Origin: Oehlia diaphana
Lineage: Eukaryota > Glomeromycota > Glomeromycetes > Glomerales > Glomeraceae
Direction of reading: 5' to 3'
Assembly: GCA_003833135.1 (NCBI GenBank)
Contig: QZLH01000414.1
Coordinates: forward strand, 22,737-86,736
Length of the DNA: 64,000 bases
Shown here: positions 36,141 through 48,304 of the stretch, one piece after another
Layout: every line of letters begins with the position of its first letter
How positions within the stretch are numbered: position 1 is the stretch's first letter
Position numbers and translations under genes: made by a program
The notes under the pieces: model-generated
Database searches by the model: none
What the model saw: the letters and a program-made list of their open reading frames with translations, nothing else
What the model was told of the DNA's origin: nothing

Positions 36141-37778
36141 TGCTAAGTGCAATTCTTATCTAACTGCGCCAATAATAAATAAATATTTTATGAATATAGT
36201 ATTATGATAATATTTAAATAATTGACCGTTACGTTCAATTTATTTGCTTTAAAATGTGGTCATTTTGAGTTTTTTAATTTAATTTGTGAAATTTGTTGTG
36301 TCAATAATTTTGTCTAATTAGGCATCGGAAAATTTGGAAAATGCTGATACGTTCCCATGACGCCCACCATTTATTTCAAGTTTATATCTCCGATTTTAAA
36401 GTGTAACGTGAATATAATTTTGAAACTCAACATGATCGGTAATAAAGAAAATAGATTCACATAAGAGTTTGTATCTCAAGTTACGCCATATTGTGTTACT
36501 TCGTCGTAAATTCATACTGACAGTATCAAAATACAAAATATTCTTTTAACATGTTCGAAAATTTATTAAAAAAAAAATAATTGCGCTTACTACTCTTTTG
36601 TTTGCAATTTTTAGAGATAACAAAGTTTAATAAATAAAGTAGTACTATACGTTGGTGCAAGTTCAGACCGTACACTCGCTCTTATATTTTGATAGTACGT
36701 TACGTTTACAAAATCTAAATAAAAATTATATTAGTACGTACATAAGTTTAAAATATTATTCGTACAACTTAAAATTTTCGTATCAGACATTATCCTCAAG
36801 GTAATAGGGTTGCTCGACTTAAATTGTCAATTGTTCATTTATCCTTCACACAAATGTATGTCTAAGGCATTTGCATCAAGAGTTTAGTCGAAAACTTATG
36901 TCAAGTCTACAACAAAAGTCATTTGCGCAATGGGAATATATAACGCCACTGACGTTGATGTCAAAAAAGTTGATGATGGCACCGTTAAGGCGTAACATGC
37001 TCTCAAATACTATATTATTTGTTAAATACTTGTCTTTAAAAATAAAACACATTATTTTATTAAATCTATCAACAGAAAATTTTTATAAAATAAAACTTTC
37101 ACGGAGCTATTGACGGGGAGTAGCTATAACGTAATCCATTTTTTTTACATAAAATTCAACATCTTTACACATTTCTTTAGTAAATTTCTGGAATTTTGGA
37201 ACCACTCATTTCACGAATTCCTGGATTTATTGTCTGGGTTTCACAGACAAAATTTTTATTATATCCTGGTTCTTTGATTTTCTAATTTTACAGTACATGC
37301 CAGGGAAAATTAGCTTGGTCACAGGACCGAATGATTGGGTGAAATGGGTCACGTAGTGGCCATTTTCACCAATCATTGAAGAGCGATAATCCGATAAAAG
37401 CCGACGCTTTTTAATTATAAAAACATAAATAAGCTTTGCATTTAACTTTCTATAAATTTCATTTTTATGCACTTTATAAGCTTTATTTAAACTTTTCCTA
37501 AACTTTTTCTATAAAATTTTCGGTTACACCATTTTTTTTTTTTTTTTACTCTACTTAATAAAAAATATTTCTTTATGAAAATCTGCATGACTGAACATCT
37601 GCGCGCAAATATACTTTATATCTAATGTAAATAATTATAATCATCATTTTCAAAAATACAATCCATTTACTGTAACTTTTTTTTTTCAATTAAGTTGGTA
37701 CAAATGTAAAATATTTTAAGCGTACGGTACATAATTATCCCGTATTACCGTTCGACGGACGAAATTTTGGTAATATTA
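36141..37778. other. Intergenic with hairpin repeat
   Basis: No gene recognised. At 37329-37376 the arms AATGATTGGGTGAAATGG and CCATTTTCACCAATCATT form a hairpin around a GTCACGTAGTGG loop; a related sequence is at 17641-17720 in the opposite orientation, so this is a dispersed repeat. Confidence 0.5.
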
Positions 37779-37971
37779 CTGCTATTTGCAAAAATAACGG
37801 ACCACCTAATTCTTTCATACGCAGTCATACGCATGGTAATATCTGCCCAGACCGTTTCATCCGCAGTTATATCACAATAATTCTAGAAGTTTATTATGCG
37901 TTGCGTATGAAAATTTCATAGTACGCAGTCAAAAATCGAATTAGTTGGTCCGTTATTTTTGCAAATAGCTG
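37779..37971. mobile_element. MITE with Tc1/mariner-like ends
   Basis: The 193-bp element has ~34-bp terminal inverted repeats. The left end reads CTGCTATTTGCAAAAATAAC and the right end, reversed, CAGCTATTTGCAAAAATAAC, both followed by GGACC. TA flanks each end. The centre has CATACGCA-type motifs and no frame. It is non-autonomous. Confidence 0.85.
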
Positions 37972-38153
37972 TAAATTACATTTTAATTTTTATTTTTAAC
38001 TTGTACATAGTAGAGTCGATATATTTATTGTCTTAGTGTTTAACAATATTAAGGCGAAAACTTTTATTCCCGAGAGAGAGGTCGCATTCATTTCACCGAC
38101 AATCATTCACCGACAATTATCTTACCGACAAACGTTTCATCGACAGGGTCAAT
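37972..38153. other. CACCGACA short repeats
   Basis: At 38090-38147 four diverged tandem units of the type TTCACCGACAATCA occur. An inverted match (CTGTCGGTGACGG) lies at about 38240-38255 beyond the telomere-like tract, so both may belong to one element. Confidence 0.5.
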
Positions 38154-38213
38154 TGGGGTTAGGGTTAGGCAAGAAAATTAGGGTTAGGATTAGGTTAGGA
38201 TTAGATTAGGGTA
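38154..38213 (+). repeat. Degenerate interstitial telomere-like TTAGGG tract
   Basis: About 60 bp with seven TTAGG-containing units: GGGTTAGGGTTAGG, a short CAAGAAAA interruption, then TTAGGGTTAGG and degenerate ATTAGG/TTAGG units. TTAGGG is the common fungal telomere repeat. The tract is internal and bounded on both sides by inverted CACCGACA-type sequence. Confidence 0.75.
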
Positions 38214-38269
38214 AGTGATTAAAGTGAATCAGGATTTCAAAACTGTCGGTGACGGTAAAATGAGTCAGA

Positions 38270-39254
38270 CCCCTGAGGGAGAACCATAAAACAAGTTTTC
38301 AGCATTATTTTTATTTTTTTATTATCGGTTCTTCACTTCTTTTTAATTCTATTTTTAGCTCCATATCCAAGATTTTTCAAGGGCTTCGATTTTAATTAAA
38401 CATATAAATAATATTTCAATTTCAATACTTTAATGATGTAAGTTTTTAGAGGTAATGAATCAGTTGAATCACCTATTCTAAATCTCAAGTCTAATAAAAA
38501 TAATGATACTGATACTTTTCATTTAAAAGATTTCCTGGTATATAAGCTCGATACGTATTGTCCTATAATATATTACATTTGCAAGACAAAAACTATAAGG
38601 TTTATTTATAGTCTTATAGACAACATCGAAATTCGAAATAAAAAAAGATATTCAACCGGATATTTCCGGATAATTTTATTATCAAATGGCGGTTTTTATC
38701 TAAGGTTTATATTACCGTAAATACATTTAGACTTTCCCAAACCGAACCTTCTAATTTAAAGTTTAATCATGTTCGGGGAAACTATATTCTAATAATACTA
38801 TACATAAATATATCAATCACTGATATAGTAATAGCGATTCTGATAAAAATTCTGTCAATTGCAGATTAAAACTTCTCAACTAATGAAATTGTATGTCATA
38901 CAATTCTTATACGCCGATATAAAATCGGTAAATAATTTATTAACGTTAAGATTCATTAATGTTGTACAAATTTTAATGAATTAATAAAATGTGGAAAAAT
39001 TACTAAGAATTTTTCAAGAAAATTTAATAATTTCGGACACAAAATTTTTCACCTAAATTATGAATTTATTTCTAAAACAACTTTATAAGCTATATACATG
39101 TATGATTATATTTCTTTTATAATATTTACGGTGTGTTAAGAAAAAAGTTGCACGATCGATGTAACATAATATTGATTAAATAAAATAATAGTGGAATAAT
39201 AGATTTATTTATAGTAAATAAATATTGTAATAAATAGTTATTGTCGAAAACCGA
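38270..39254. other. Intergenic, no gene recognised
   Basis: AT-rich DNA between the telomere-like tract and the hAT-like MITE. I see no frame, RNA gene or clear repeat. Confidence 0.4.
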
Positions 39255-39546
39255 TAGGGATGGAATCGGTTCAAAATGAGTCGACTCGAGTCAATACTGG
39301 AACCGATCTTAAATTTAAAAGATTCTGGATCTCTTGTGCTTAAAACTACTTTTAACCATAAAAAGTAAAAACCGTTCTGAACTATAAAAGTAAAACCGTT
39401 CTGAACTTCGAACCGATTTCGAACCGACTTCAACTCAAATTGAAGTTATCTGACGATCGTCAAAATTTTTCGTACGTAGCCCATATTTTTATTTATTAGA
39501 GCCGATGTGGAACGAATTAGAACCGACGAACCGATTTCCATCCCTA
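39255..39546. mobile_element. hAT-like MITE
   Basis: The 292-bp element starts TAGGGATGGAA and ends in the inverse, with ~22-bp terminal inverted repeats continuing into ATCGGTTC. TAGGGATGG-type ends are typical of hAT elements. Both flanks carry CCGA next to the ends; a full 8-bp target duplication is not evident. The interior has two direct copies of AAACCGTTCTGAACT and several GAACCGA motifs (subterminal repeats). No transposase frame. Confidence 0.7.
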
Positions 39547-40264
39547 CCGATATCCTCCATCCAATAACTGAGTTATAGTTCGGTCATTATGAATAAATAC
39601 TACAGCGGTTGACTAATAGTACTAATACTGATTTTAGTATTGGTCAGTAAAATCCTGCATATTCTAATCGCTAAGCCCCTTCTCTTAGAGAATTAACAAT
39701 AATTTTTTTTTTTTTTTTATAAAAAAAAAAAAAGTAATAATTATTTTTATTTCATTGAAAACCTGTAATGAAACATTATTTGCAGTTTGAACAATCTTTC
39801 ATCAGAATATATACTGCAAAATATTTCTAATCATTTGACTAAAGATTAAAGAACCAATAACTTTAGAATCCCTATCTCCTATTTACTAAATTTGTCATTT
39901 CATTGTATTAAACGAAATGTTCCACGATTAGTTGACTCAATTTTATTTTTTCGTCACTTATTTCTCAATTTGAAAAAAGGAAATGATCCTTTAAGGTAAT
40001 TCATTTAAATAATATTTGTGAATGAATGTACTACGGTAAAAAAAAAAGGATATCTTTTCTAAAATGCATTTTCATAGAAAATGTTCTTTTGAAATAAATT
40101 TTGTTTCATGAATAATATTAGCGTAAATAGATGAAAAAATTATAAAACAATCGATTTACGCGCGATAAAAAAAATGTCTTGGAAATCAAGTATCTTTGTG
40201 CGACGAGAAAATCTTATAGTCATTGATATAATGGTACAACGATATGTTATATTAATAGGTCTCC
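39547..40264. other. Intergenic, no gene recognised
   Basis: AT-rich, with a poly-T/poly-A inverted stretch at 39703-39733. Nothing else recognised. Confidence 0.4.
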
Positions 40265-40405
40265 CTACGCGCATATGTCAAGATTCCTGCGCGTGTAAAC
40301 AATACAAATTTAGAGATTCTACGTGCATATGTCAGGATTCTTGCGCGCGCGTAGACAAATATAAATTTAGAAATTCTACGCGCATATGTCAAGATTCTGA
40401 CTTGC
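40265..40405. repeat. Tandem repeat with GC-rich units, 54-57 bp, 2.5 copies
   Basis: Units begin CTACGCGCATATGTCAAGATTC at 40265, 40319 and 40376 with small changes, followed by GCGCGTGTAAACAA-type and AAATTTAGA sequence. The GC islands stand out in AT-rich DNA. Frames run through it on both strands but show only repeat structure. Confidence 0.8.
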
Positions 40406-41839
40406 TGCTCACGTTTAAAATAACACAAAATTAGAAATTTCAAGTGTTTATAACGCCAAAAAAATAAGATGTCACCGCATTATACACTCAGGTTTTATTA
40501 TATTTAAACATATTTTCTATTTTTTATAAATACGACTTATCAGTTGTGTAAACGTTAAGAAATATCTGTCATAAATTATAGTATATCTTTTATATTTTTT
40601 TAAAAATTAGCATTTTTATATAATACCGTACCACACTGCTTAAGATACGGCTTAAAAATTTTAATTCTGGTAGTATGCTAATTTTGGCCATGTATCTTAC
40701 AAAATACCCATGGGTATTATGTAGTTTTTAAATAAAAAATAAATATTTTGTATTATAAATTAAATATTATCTATAATAAGTAACGATTTTTCTTTATAAA
40801 TTAACTGTAAAATAAAAATTATCGACTTTTTATATAATAAATGGCAGATTTTTCTTTCATTTGAAAAAAAAAGATTGAACAATATAAATTATAAAGTAAA
40901 CATAAATAATGTGTTCGTTATATCTTGACTACTTATCTTGATTCGTTTATTTGTCGCCGCTATATTTTACTATGCAGCTTAAATAAATCAAAATATATTG
41001 TTTAAAATTTATTTTTTATTTTCAAAGATATAAATTACTTTTTTACATATCTTAAATAATTAACGCGGACTTGGGAATTATATCAACATACAATATCGCC
41101 ACAACTATGTAGATCGGGCAACGTATTAAAGTTTCTTTTACAATCGTTCAGCTAATTATTAAAGTAGTACAATAATATATCTTGCTATCTCAAATAATTA
41201 CCATAATTACCACGATATAAAAAAAAAATGCATGTGATGAATCTTTAATGCCACTATAATGTGATGGTTTACTAATTTTTTCACCCCAATAATTCCTGGG
41301 ATGCTGATAGTAATCCAGACCGGTTTACTAACTGGAATTATGGACAAATAAAATTTAGATGAAACAATGGCAAAATCATGATTTTTAATTACAGTCTCTT
41401 ATTTCCTCGTAACAGGTAATGAAATAAAATTACTTGTTTGGTTTCACTAGTATTTTTTTATTTCAATTTTTTTTCTGTCGCTCTTTTCTTCTTTTTTCTT
41501 TATAAATTTTAAGCTTAAGTTATTTGATTAGAATTAATTATTATTAACCGGAGGCTGAGTGGCTGTGTCCTTTACAAGACATGTTGATCTCGGCTTATGC
41601 AAGTTGAAACTAGAAATTATATATATATAAATAATTTTGTTTTAAACAATATGATCTCTGTTTTATTAATTATTAAATATTCTAAACATTCGGCACCTTG
41701 ACCCGCATTAAATGCTTACTAATTTTTAATATAAAATAATACGATATTTTAATATATGATAATTTCCTAATGTGTTTTATCTCATTATAATAAATACCGC
41801 AGTAATTTAGAGAAAATACAAAAATATGTATTTTTTTTT
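40406..41839. other. Intergenic, no gene recognised
   Basis: AT-rich DNA 3' of the first four-TM gene. A stretch at 41550-41605 has a GGCTGAGTGGC motif but does not fold as a tRNA by eye. Confidence 0.4.
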
Positions 41840-42785
41840 TTAATTTGCAACTACCAAATTATGGTTAGTTTGGTCGGATGATTCATTTAAATAACTAATA
41901 GCTGTTACTTCTTTTTCCTTTTTTCTACTTGCATAAGCTGAAATTACTAAAGAAAAGTATACCTAATATCATAATAGAAAATTAGTTCATCAAAAATAAT
42001 TTTTTCTCTTAAAAAAGAAAAATATTTAAATTAATACGTACCGATAAAAGAATTAAACAAATTCCAAAAACAATATCGTATGGTAATTTATAGGAACTTA
42101 TTTTATTACATACATACGAATTTTCTCCTGAATAATTTGCACATTCACCATTTGAAACTATTGAACTAACAATTATTGATGTACTTATTATAACTTGAAG
42201 TCCTACTATGATATAACCAAATATAGAGTACAACTTCAACATTCTATACTTTTTCTAAATAAAATTAAGTTTTAGCTTAATTTCATTCTAAAAAGAGAAA
42301 ATTCTTTTAACATCTTCTATAACATACCGAAAAAATTGCAGCGTACAATCCAAATGCTGCTCCGAATGTAATAAATGTATAAATGACAGCCATTATGAAA
42401 ACAAATGTAGCGGCAGTAGAATATTCCTTTGCTGAAATAAATATTTTACATTTTTTTTTTAAAAAAAAAAATAAATAAAATAATTTTGAGCGGAATTAAA
42501 ATAAATGACTTACAAACTCCTTTTGATTCTTTATTCTTCACATACAGGATAAAGTTCAAGACGCTGAAAATAGTTAAGGATAATCCTCCGAACTTTTAAA
42601 ACGACATAAAAAAAAAAAAAAATATTAATAAAAATAATTTTGAATATATTGTTAAAATAAAATTCAATTACTATTGAGCTTGATAGAAAAAAATGTGGAA
42701 AATTTACAAGCCAAAGCAATGATATAATTATAACACCAGCTTTCAACGGAATGCAGAAACAAAATTTAGTCATTTGTAACCCCAT
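41840..42785 (-). CDS. Four-TM membrane protein, IPLKAGV family (copy 1)
   Basis: Exons 42785-42708, 42592-42514, 42431-42328, 42254-42038, 41946-41840 close to 194 residues. Residues 9-17 read CFCIPLKAG just before the first membrane helix. Four hydrophobic helices follow, with a cysteine-containing extracellular-type loop between helices 3 and 4 (GECANYSGEN, YVCNK) and a charged cytosolic tail (SRKKEKEV). Small Cys-IPLxxGV membrane proteins, loosely LAPTM-like, are common in early-diverging fungi; the function is unknown. A paralogue with the same exon layout is 1.4 kb upstream on the same strand. Exon 4/5 boundary was set by phase; the alternative donor four bases earlier does not keep the frame. 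Confidence 0.65.
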
Positions 42786-44174
42786 TTTTTTTTATTATTT
42801 GTTATTAGTTGAAATGTATTTTCTTTTCTTAATTAGAAGAAATAATTTTTTTTTTTTTTTTTTCGAGAATGTTATTATCAAACTGTATTGCCATTTATAT
42901 ACCCATATATCGAAATAAACTTCTAAACTTAGAAGGTAACAATAAAGTATCACACCCCAAATGACTGCCCAGGTTTAGAAACTATGTCGATCATTTGGCT
43001 GGGTGAAAGCATTCCTATAAAAATAACTCAGTATTTGATTGGCCTGAATCGGTCAGTTTACTCCGATAAACTAATAATAGAAAGTTATTTCATTGTCAAC
43101 TTATTTATAATTCATTAGATAAATTATTATTACCTAAAATAGGGACGACAATTTATTAATGCGCAATAAGCATTATAACCTTGAAGTTTAATACTAACAA
43201 ATCCACGACTATAAAAACTATTCCGAAATTATTAATTAATTCTGGTAGAAAATTTACTGATTAATTTCAGTTGATAAGTGACTGTGTTACTAATATTCCA
43301 TATTAGGTTTTTAACCAACAAAAGATAATTGGAAATTATCATTAATTCTGGTAAAAAAAATTTAATTATGATTAAAAGATGCTAATCGAGAAAATTACAT
43401 TTAATTATCTAATAAATATATAACTTATCTTCTATATCTTTTATGTCAACTTTGTCCTAGCCAATTAAATGATTTATACACAGTAATTATATGTACGATA
43501 TTTATTGATGGTCAATGATGTGACGTTCATAATAAATGTAAAAGTTTCTCGAAAAAGTCATTTATAAGATTAATTGAACAAGCGAGTCTACTGTACGTAT
43601 ATAACGTGTTGAAAACATATAAAAATAATGATCCTTTCAACCAAACGCATAATCTTTGGCTTATAAATATATATTAACTTATTCGGTTAGTCGGTAAACA
43701 AGAAAGTTATTTGGATAAAAATGTCTACTATGAAAGACATGAAAGGTATTGAAAGTCTCGAACGATTTAAATTAGTAGGATTATCAGTTACTTATTTTGC
43801 GTCTAACGTCTTATTAACGCACAAACAATTTTTAATTCGTGGGACCCGATCGTCTAATGGTACAGTTACTACAATACTTTTACATGCACTGACTATCCCA
43901 ATCGTTAGATAGTCGAAGCCTGTTTAATATTAAGCACAACATATTACCTAGGATCTTCTCTTGAATTACAATATAAATTTAATTTATATATATATATTTA
44001 TGGCTAACATTTATTTGAATATTAAAGATACATAATTTAAAACGTACAGTATTTGAATCCATTAACGAATGAAATAAATATAAAAGAATATATATAATAC
44101 AGTATACAGTATTTACAAAACAAAGATATAGTAAAAAATAGATCACTAGGTTGTTACGATAAAAAAATTTTCTT
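42786..44174. other. Spacer between the two four-TM genes
   Basis: Contains the promoter region of copy 1 and a 63-codon ATG frame on the plus strand at 43721-43912 with Kozak-like AAAA before the ATG and a TATAAATATATA 50 bases upstream. The protein has no recognisable motif; it might be a small gene or chance. TTAATTCTGGTA is repeated at 43235 and 43343. Confidence 0.4.
43721..43912 (+). CDS. Hypothetical 63-residue protein (doubtful)
   Basis: ATG start after AAAA, single frame of 63 residues ending at TAG. The first 25 residues are charged (MKDMKGIESLERFK) and the rest is mildly hydrophobic. It has no Cys and no signal peptide. Its composition is less AT-biased than neighbouring chance frames, and a TATA-like box lies ~50 bases upstream. 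I do not recognise it; it may be a first exon of a longer gene or noise. Confidence 0.25.
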   Translation: MSTMKDMKGIESLERFKLVGLSVTYFASNVLLTHKQFLIRGTRSSNGTVTTILLHALTIPIVR

Positions 44175-45005
44175 TCAAAAGGTGTAAATGGGTCGGTTTA
44201 TATATTCGTCCTTTCTTTTACGTACGTAGGTTGAAATTACCGTAGCAAAATACAACTATAATAAAATACATATATTTTATTTAAATTTGTCAGAAAAGAA
44301 AAAAATTAATTATCTAATACATACCGACAAAATGATTAAAACAATGTTTACGGGAATAATAATTTCCAAATGATTATGGCCGCATAAGTATGAAAGTTCT
44401 GTACATGCTATAGATAAGGTTATTACTCCAACAATTTCCATTATACTATATAAAATGAAAAAACCAATAATTCCATAAAATACTTTGGAATATATTGATA
44501 AAATATTAGGTGTATTCTAAAAATTTATAAAATTTAGTTCAAAAAAATAAATAAATATATATATATATACACTTTTTGGAGTAACAAAATTAACATTTAT
44601 TTACGTACCGCACAAGTCGTAACGTACAACCCAAATGCTGCTACAATTACTATTAATCCATAAACAACGATTTTAGGACAGTATGCATTATAAGCGAAGT
44701 TTATCGCTAATAATAAATAATTATTTTAGTAATAATAATAACTTAGAGCAGCTTAGTAAAAAAAGACGATGAACTTACAGTTTTTAGATGATTCATATGA
44801 TATGAGAAATCTAACATAATCCGTAACTTTAAAAAGTCCAAAAGCCTTTTAATGTTGTAAATTTCAAATATATTTGTTAGAAATTAATCAAACTTATTAA
44901 AAAAAAACATGGAAAACTTACAATAACTAAAAATAATATAATATTGACACCAGCTTTTAGCGGAATGACTAAACAGCAATTATTTTTTCGATCAATTGTA
45001 ACCAT
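44175..45005 (-). CDS. Four-TM membrane protein, IPLKAGV family (copy 2)
   Basis: Exons 45005-44922, 44845-44779, 44706-44609, 44516-44325, 44255-44175 close to 173 residues. The start CCLVIPLKAG aligns with CFCIPLKAG of copy 1, and exon number, order and most phases agree. Four hydrophobic helices are visible; the loop between helices 3 and 4 has CTELSYLCGH. The tail is basic (STYVRKRKDE). The two proteins are clearly diverged outside the first exon and the helix 3 region (AAFGLY), so the duplication is old. Function unknown; membrane location is inferred from hydrophobicity. Confidence 0.65.
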
Positions 45006-46227
45006 TTTATTTTTTTTATTTTTTATTTTTTATTTTTTTTTTTTTGAAAAAAAGATATCTTTATAAGAATTGTATGTTATGATAATAATAATTTCTTTTC
45101 CTTGATTGAGATCTACCTAATTCTCATTGAAAGCGGAGTTTATAATCCTTGTGATACTTGAGAAAATGAAGTTAATTTTAGTAAACAAAACTATTGTATA
45201 TATATGTTAATTGTCTTATGTAAGATCTTCTCATTAGAGTGATACATTATAAAAATTCCACATATGGCTGAAAGCCCAACATGATACATTTGCATTCACG
45301 TGACTGTAAAATATTTGTCACGTTCAATTAATATTCATCATATTCGTCACACATTATATGTCACCGGAGCGATCACGTGAGTGAAAATCCTATAGAGTAT
45401 AGAGTTAGCAATAAAAACGTGAAGATGATTATTCAACACATGATGAAAAAGCTTTATGTCACATGGTGAAAAACACCATAAAATATGATGAAAAATATGA
45501 TCAACATGATGAAAAGTCATCATGTCAACATGATAAAAAGTTATTATAAAACATGATGAAAAGTTATCATGAAATATTGATGAAAAATCATCATAAAACA
45601 TGATGAAAAGTTATCAACCTTTTGACCAGTACGGCTTGCCATAAATTTCATGATTGGACGTCAAATTTATTTTTATTAATTAAATATGGTTTTGACTTTT
45701 AACATAAAAAAAATTTGTACCACCTCGATTATTAATAAGTTTAATTTTTTTAATAATGAAACATTATTTTTAAAAATTACGTGCAAATTTAGGCGCAAAA
45801 CACTCCAGGGGATAGTGTAATTTCGGTACAATAGCTAAATTAAATAGGTTTAGGAGCTTAAGTAAAGTTGTTCAGCATGTTTGGCTTTTTCACTTTACAG
45901 CGTAGTTTTGGCATTTTCTTTATATTAAACAAGTCTTGAGACCAATTAAATTCATTACTCAGATGTAAAATTACTTAGATATTAATTTTTATCAAGCTGG
46001 TTCAAATATTCATGGAATAATTAGCGTTTTTTACTAAAAATTGTTTTCTTTAATAATAGTTTTTTAAATGTCTTTATTATAAAAGTAATAAAATATTTTT
46101 TTATTATAATATTTTAAGAAAAATACTGCTTTTTTTTCTTTTCTTTTTTTTTAAGTCTTTGTTTTTTTCTAAGATGTAGAGAGATGTTTATCAGTGCAAC
46201 ATGATATGCTGATTGGTGCATATATAT

Positions 46228-46259
<32 letters not shown>

Positions 46260-48304
46260 CAGGTGAGGTCAGCGTTTTTTAGTGGAGATAGAAAGTTCTT
46301 ATGTGTCCAAGAAAACGATAACGCCTTTTTTGCTAAGAAAAGATCAGGAGAATTTGTCCAAGGTAAATTCAATAATCAAATGGAAGTGTTGCTAGCAAGA
46401 ATACCGTTCACTTGTGCAAATGCATTAATACTTGAAGGGACTTAGATGCAAAAACGAGAAGTAAGAATCCGACATTCTCTGGAAGTTGTAAGTAGCCACA
46501 TGACATGATCAGGTGACCACTTTCACTTGATAATTGGCTGCTGAACGACTGGCAATTTTCTTTATCTGTCATAAAAGTTGTCTTGATTGCGTCTTCAATA
46601 ACCTTTTCTTTTTGGGCATGTCAGCTATAGTGTTCTAATCCGTTAACCCACTATCCAAATTTTTCATCGGATATATATCTGGTATCGGATATTTCAGATG
46701 ATGGATGATAATAGATAAATTCAACGTTATCCGTTAGTTATTATGTTTTAATAACAAATCCGTTTATTCATCTGACGGATATCCGGCACACTTTCCGAAT
46801 ACGGATAATTATACTAGATAATGATCAGATTGAATAAACGGATGTCCTCGAATTGGAATACTAGTCAGTCAAACGTGCCTTTTAAGGAGTCGTTGGCAGC
46901 AGTTCTTGAGTCATTTATTTTCTTTTCATTGTAGTAGATGAGCAATATGTTGTAATGTACATGTTGGATTTTTTTAAGATTAATCGTCGGTTTAACTTTT
47001 TTCAAGAAGAAAAGTTGAACAAGGAAATCATCTAATTGGGTAAGGTGAAAATGAGAAATCCTGTTTCATCTAACCATTTGTTGTTGTGAACGAATAATAT
47101 CAAACTTGATATTTTTTATATTCTTCGTAAAAATTATATGTACAGAGTATATTTTATTGCTGAAATTTGAAAATTGTATCAATTTATTGGTCCAATTACT
47201 AAATGTCAGATGACCTACATCATGAAATTTTTAGGTAGATCAGTTCATGTAATTCCACATGGATTAGTTCAGAAATACGTGGAATTCCATAAATTCCTGC
47301 ATATTCTATGTGGATTCACAACGAATTTTGGTGAGTCTGTACTAAAAATACTACAGGGTATTAGAAAATATTAGAACAATTCAGATTTTCACATATTTTC
47401 AGGATTTAAGTGGAAAAAATTTCCTGATGTACTAAAATCATCAATAATTTATTTAAGGTATTCAAATTTTATTTGCGCCAAGACATTTATTAACATTGTG
47501 ATTAAAACAACAATTTACATTAAGTAACTCACTTTTTATGGAATTTTATGTATCAGGTTATATGATGCTTGCTAAAAATAAAAAATAAAGTATTAATCAT
47601 TCGTAATGCATCTTAAAAATATCAAGCAATTGCTCAATTACAAACTGATTTATTTATGTAAATAAAAAACTACATATACTCTATAATCAGTGTTGAACAA
47701 TAACTAATAATAATATCAAATAAAAAAATATAATTACAAAAATTATCACTAATATTGAAAAGGGTGAATTTATTCCTCACCCTGAGTGAGATTCGATATT
47801 TCTCACCCCTAAGTCATAAATTGTCAAAAATGTCACAAATGTCAAAATGGTATTTATAACCTTTCTTAAGGTATTAAGTATTTTTGTAGAGCAATCAAAA
47901 TTACCTATGAGTCATAATTTTGAAGGCTATATGAAGCTTATAATGAATTTTATTTTAAAAAAAAATATTTTTTTCGTCAAGAATTACGTTGTTCCTTTTT
48001 TGTAAATGATCTGCAAATGATCATAATGACGTCATATTTGTATATTAAATTCGGGGTGAGAAATCACCCGTGTGAGAAATAATTGAAAATTACATCTGGT
48101 GAGAAAGAAGGTATAATATAGAACATTAGGACAAATATCAATGCATGATATTTAAATAAATTTTATATAAGAAGCAATAATTATAATATCGGTTGCCATC
48201 TACACTTTAAGTTTCATCATAGTAAGATATTAATGAATTCAGTGAATTTAATTAACCGATTATAATGTTGAAAGTTAAATACCACATAATTGCTAAATAA
48301 AAAT
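45006..48304. other. Intergenic with repeats
   Basis: No gene recognised. At 45430-45620 about eight degenerate copies of an ACATGATGAAAA(G)TTATCAT-type motif occur. At 46220-46259 there is a (TA)n run. At 46660-46860 several CGGATAT/ATCCGTTA motifs occur. At about 47760-48105 short inverted motifs (TTTCTCACCCC and GGGGTGAGAAA) suggest a decayed inverted-repeat element. Confidence 0.5.
45430..45620. repeat. Degenerate tandem repeat CATGATGAAAA
   Basis: About eight imperfect units, each with CATGATGAAAA followed by (G)TTATCATGAAA or variants, period near 22 bp. The units are irregular, and the repeats abut each other without unique spacers, so it is not a CRISPR array. Confidence 0.7.

Noticed and set aside
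35967..36207. Frames with KHIKT and FVFMC repeats
   Set aside because: They are translations of the 15-bp minisatellite on both strands.
36871..37113. 80-codon plus-strand frame
   Set aside because: Start is TTG, no motif, no splice or promoter support.
40174..40443. Frames across the GC-rich tandem repeat
   Set aside because: Open on both strands only because the repeat period is near a multiple of three; no other coding sign.
41550..41620. tRNA-like sequence with GGCTGAGTGGC
   Set aside because: It has a D-arm-like motif but no matching acceptor stem, anticodon arm or clear B box.
45430..45620. CRISPR-like array
   Set aside because: Repeats are degenerate, adjacent without unique equal-length spacers, and the organism is a eukaryote.
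46169..46445. Overlapping frames around a (TA)n run
   Set aside because: The YIYIYI stretches are microsatellite translation; the remainder shows no known motif.
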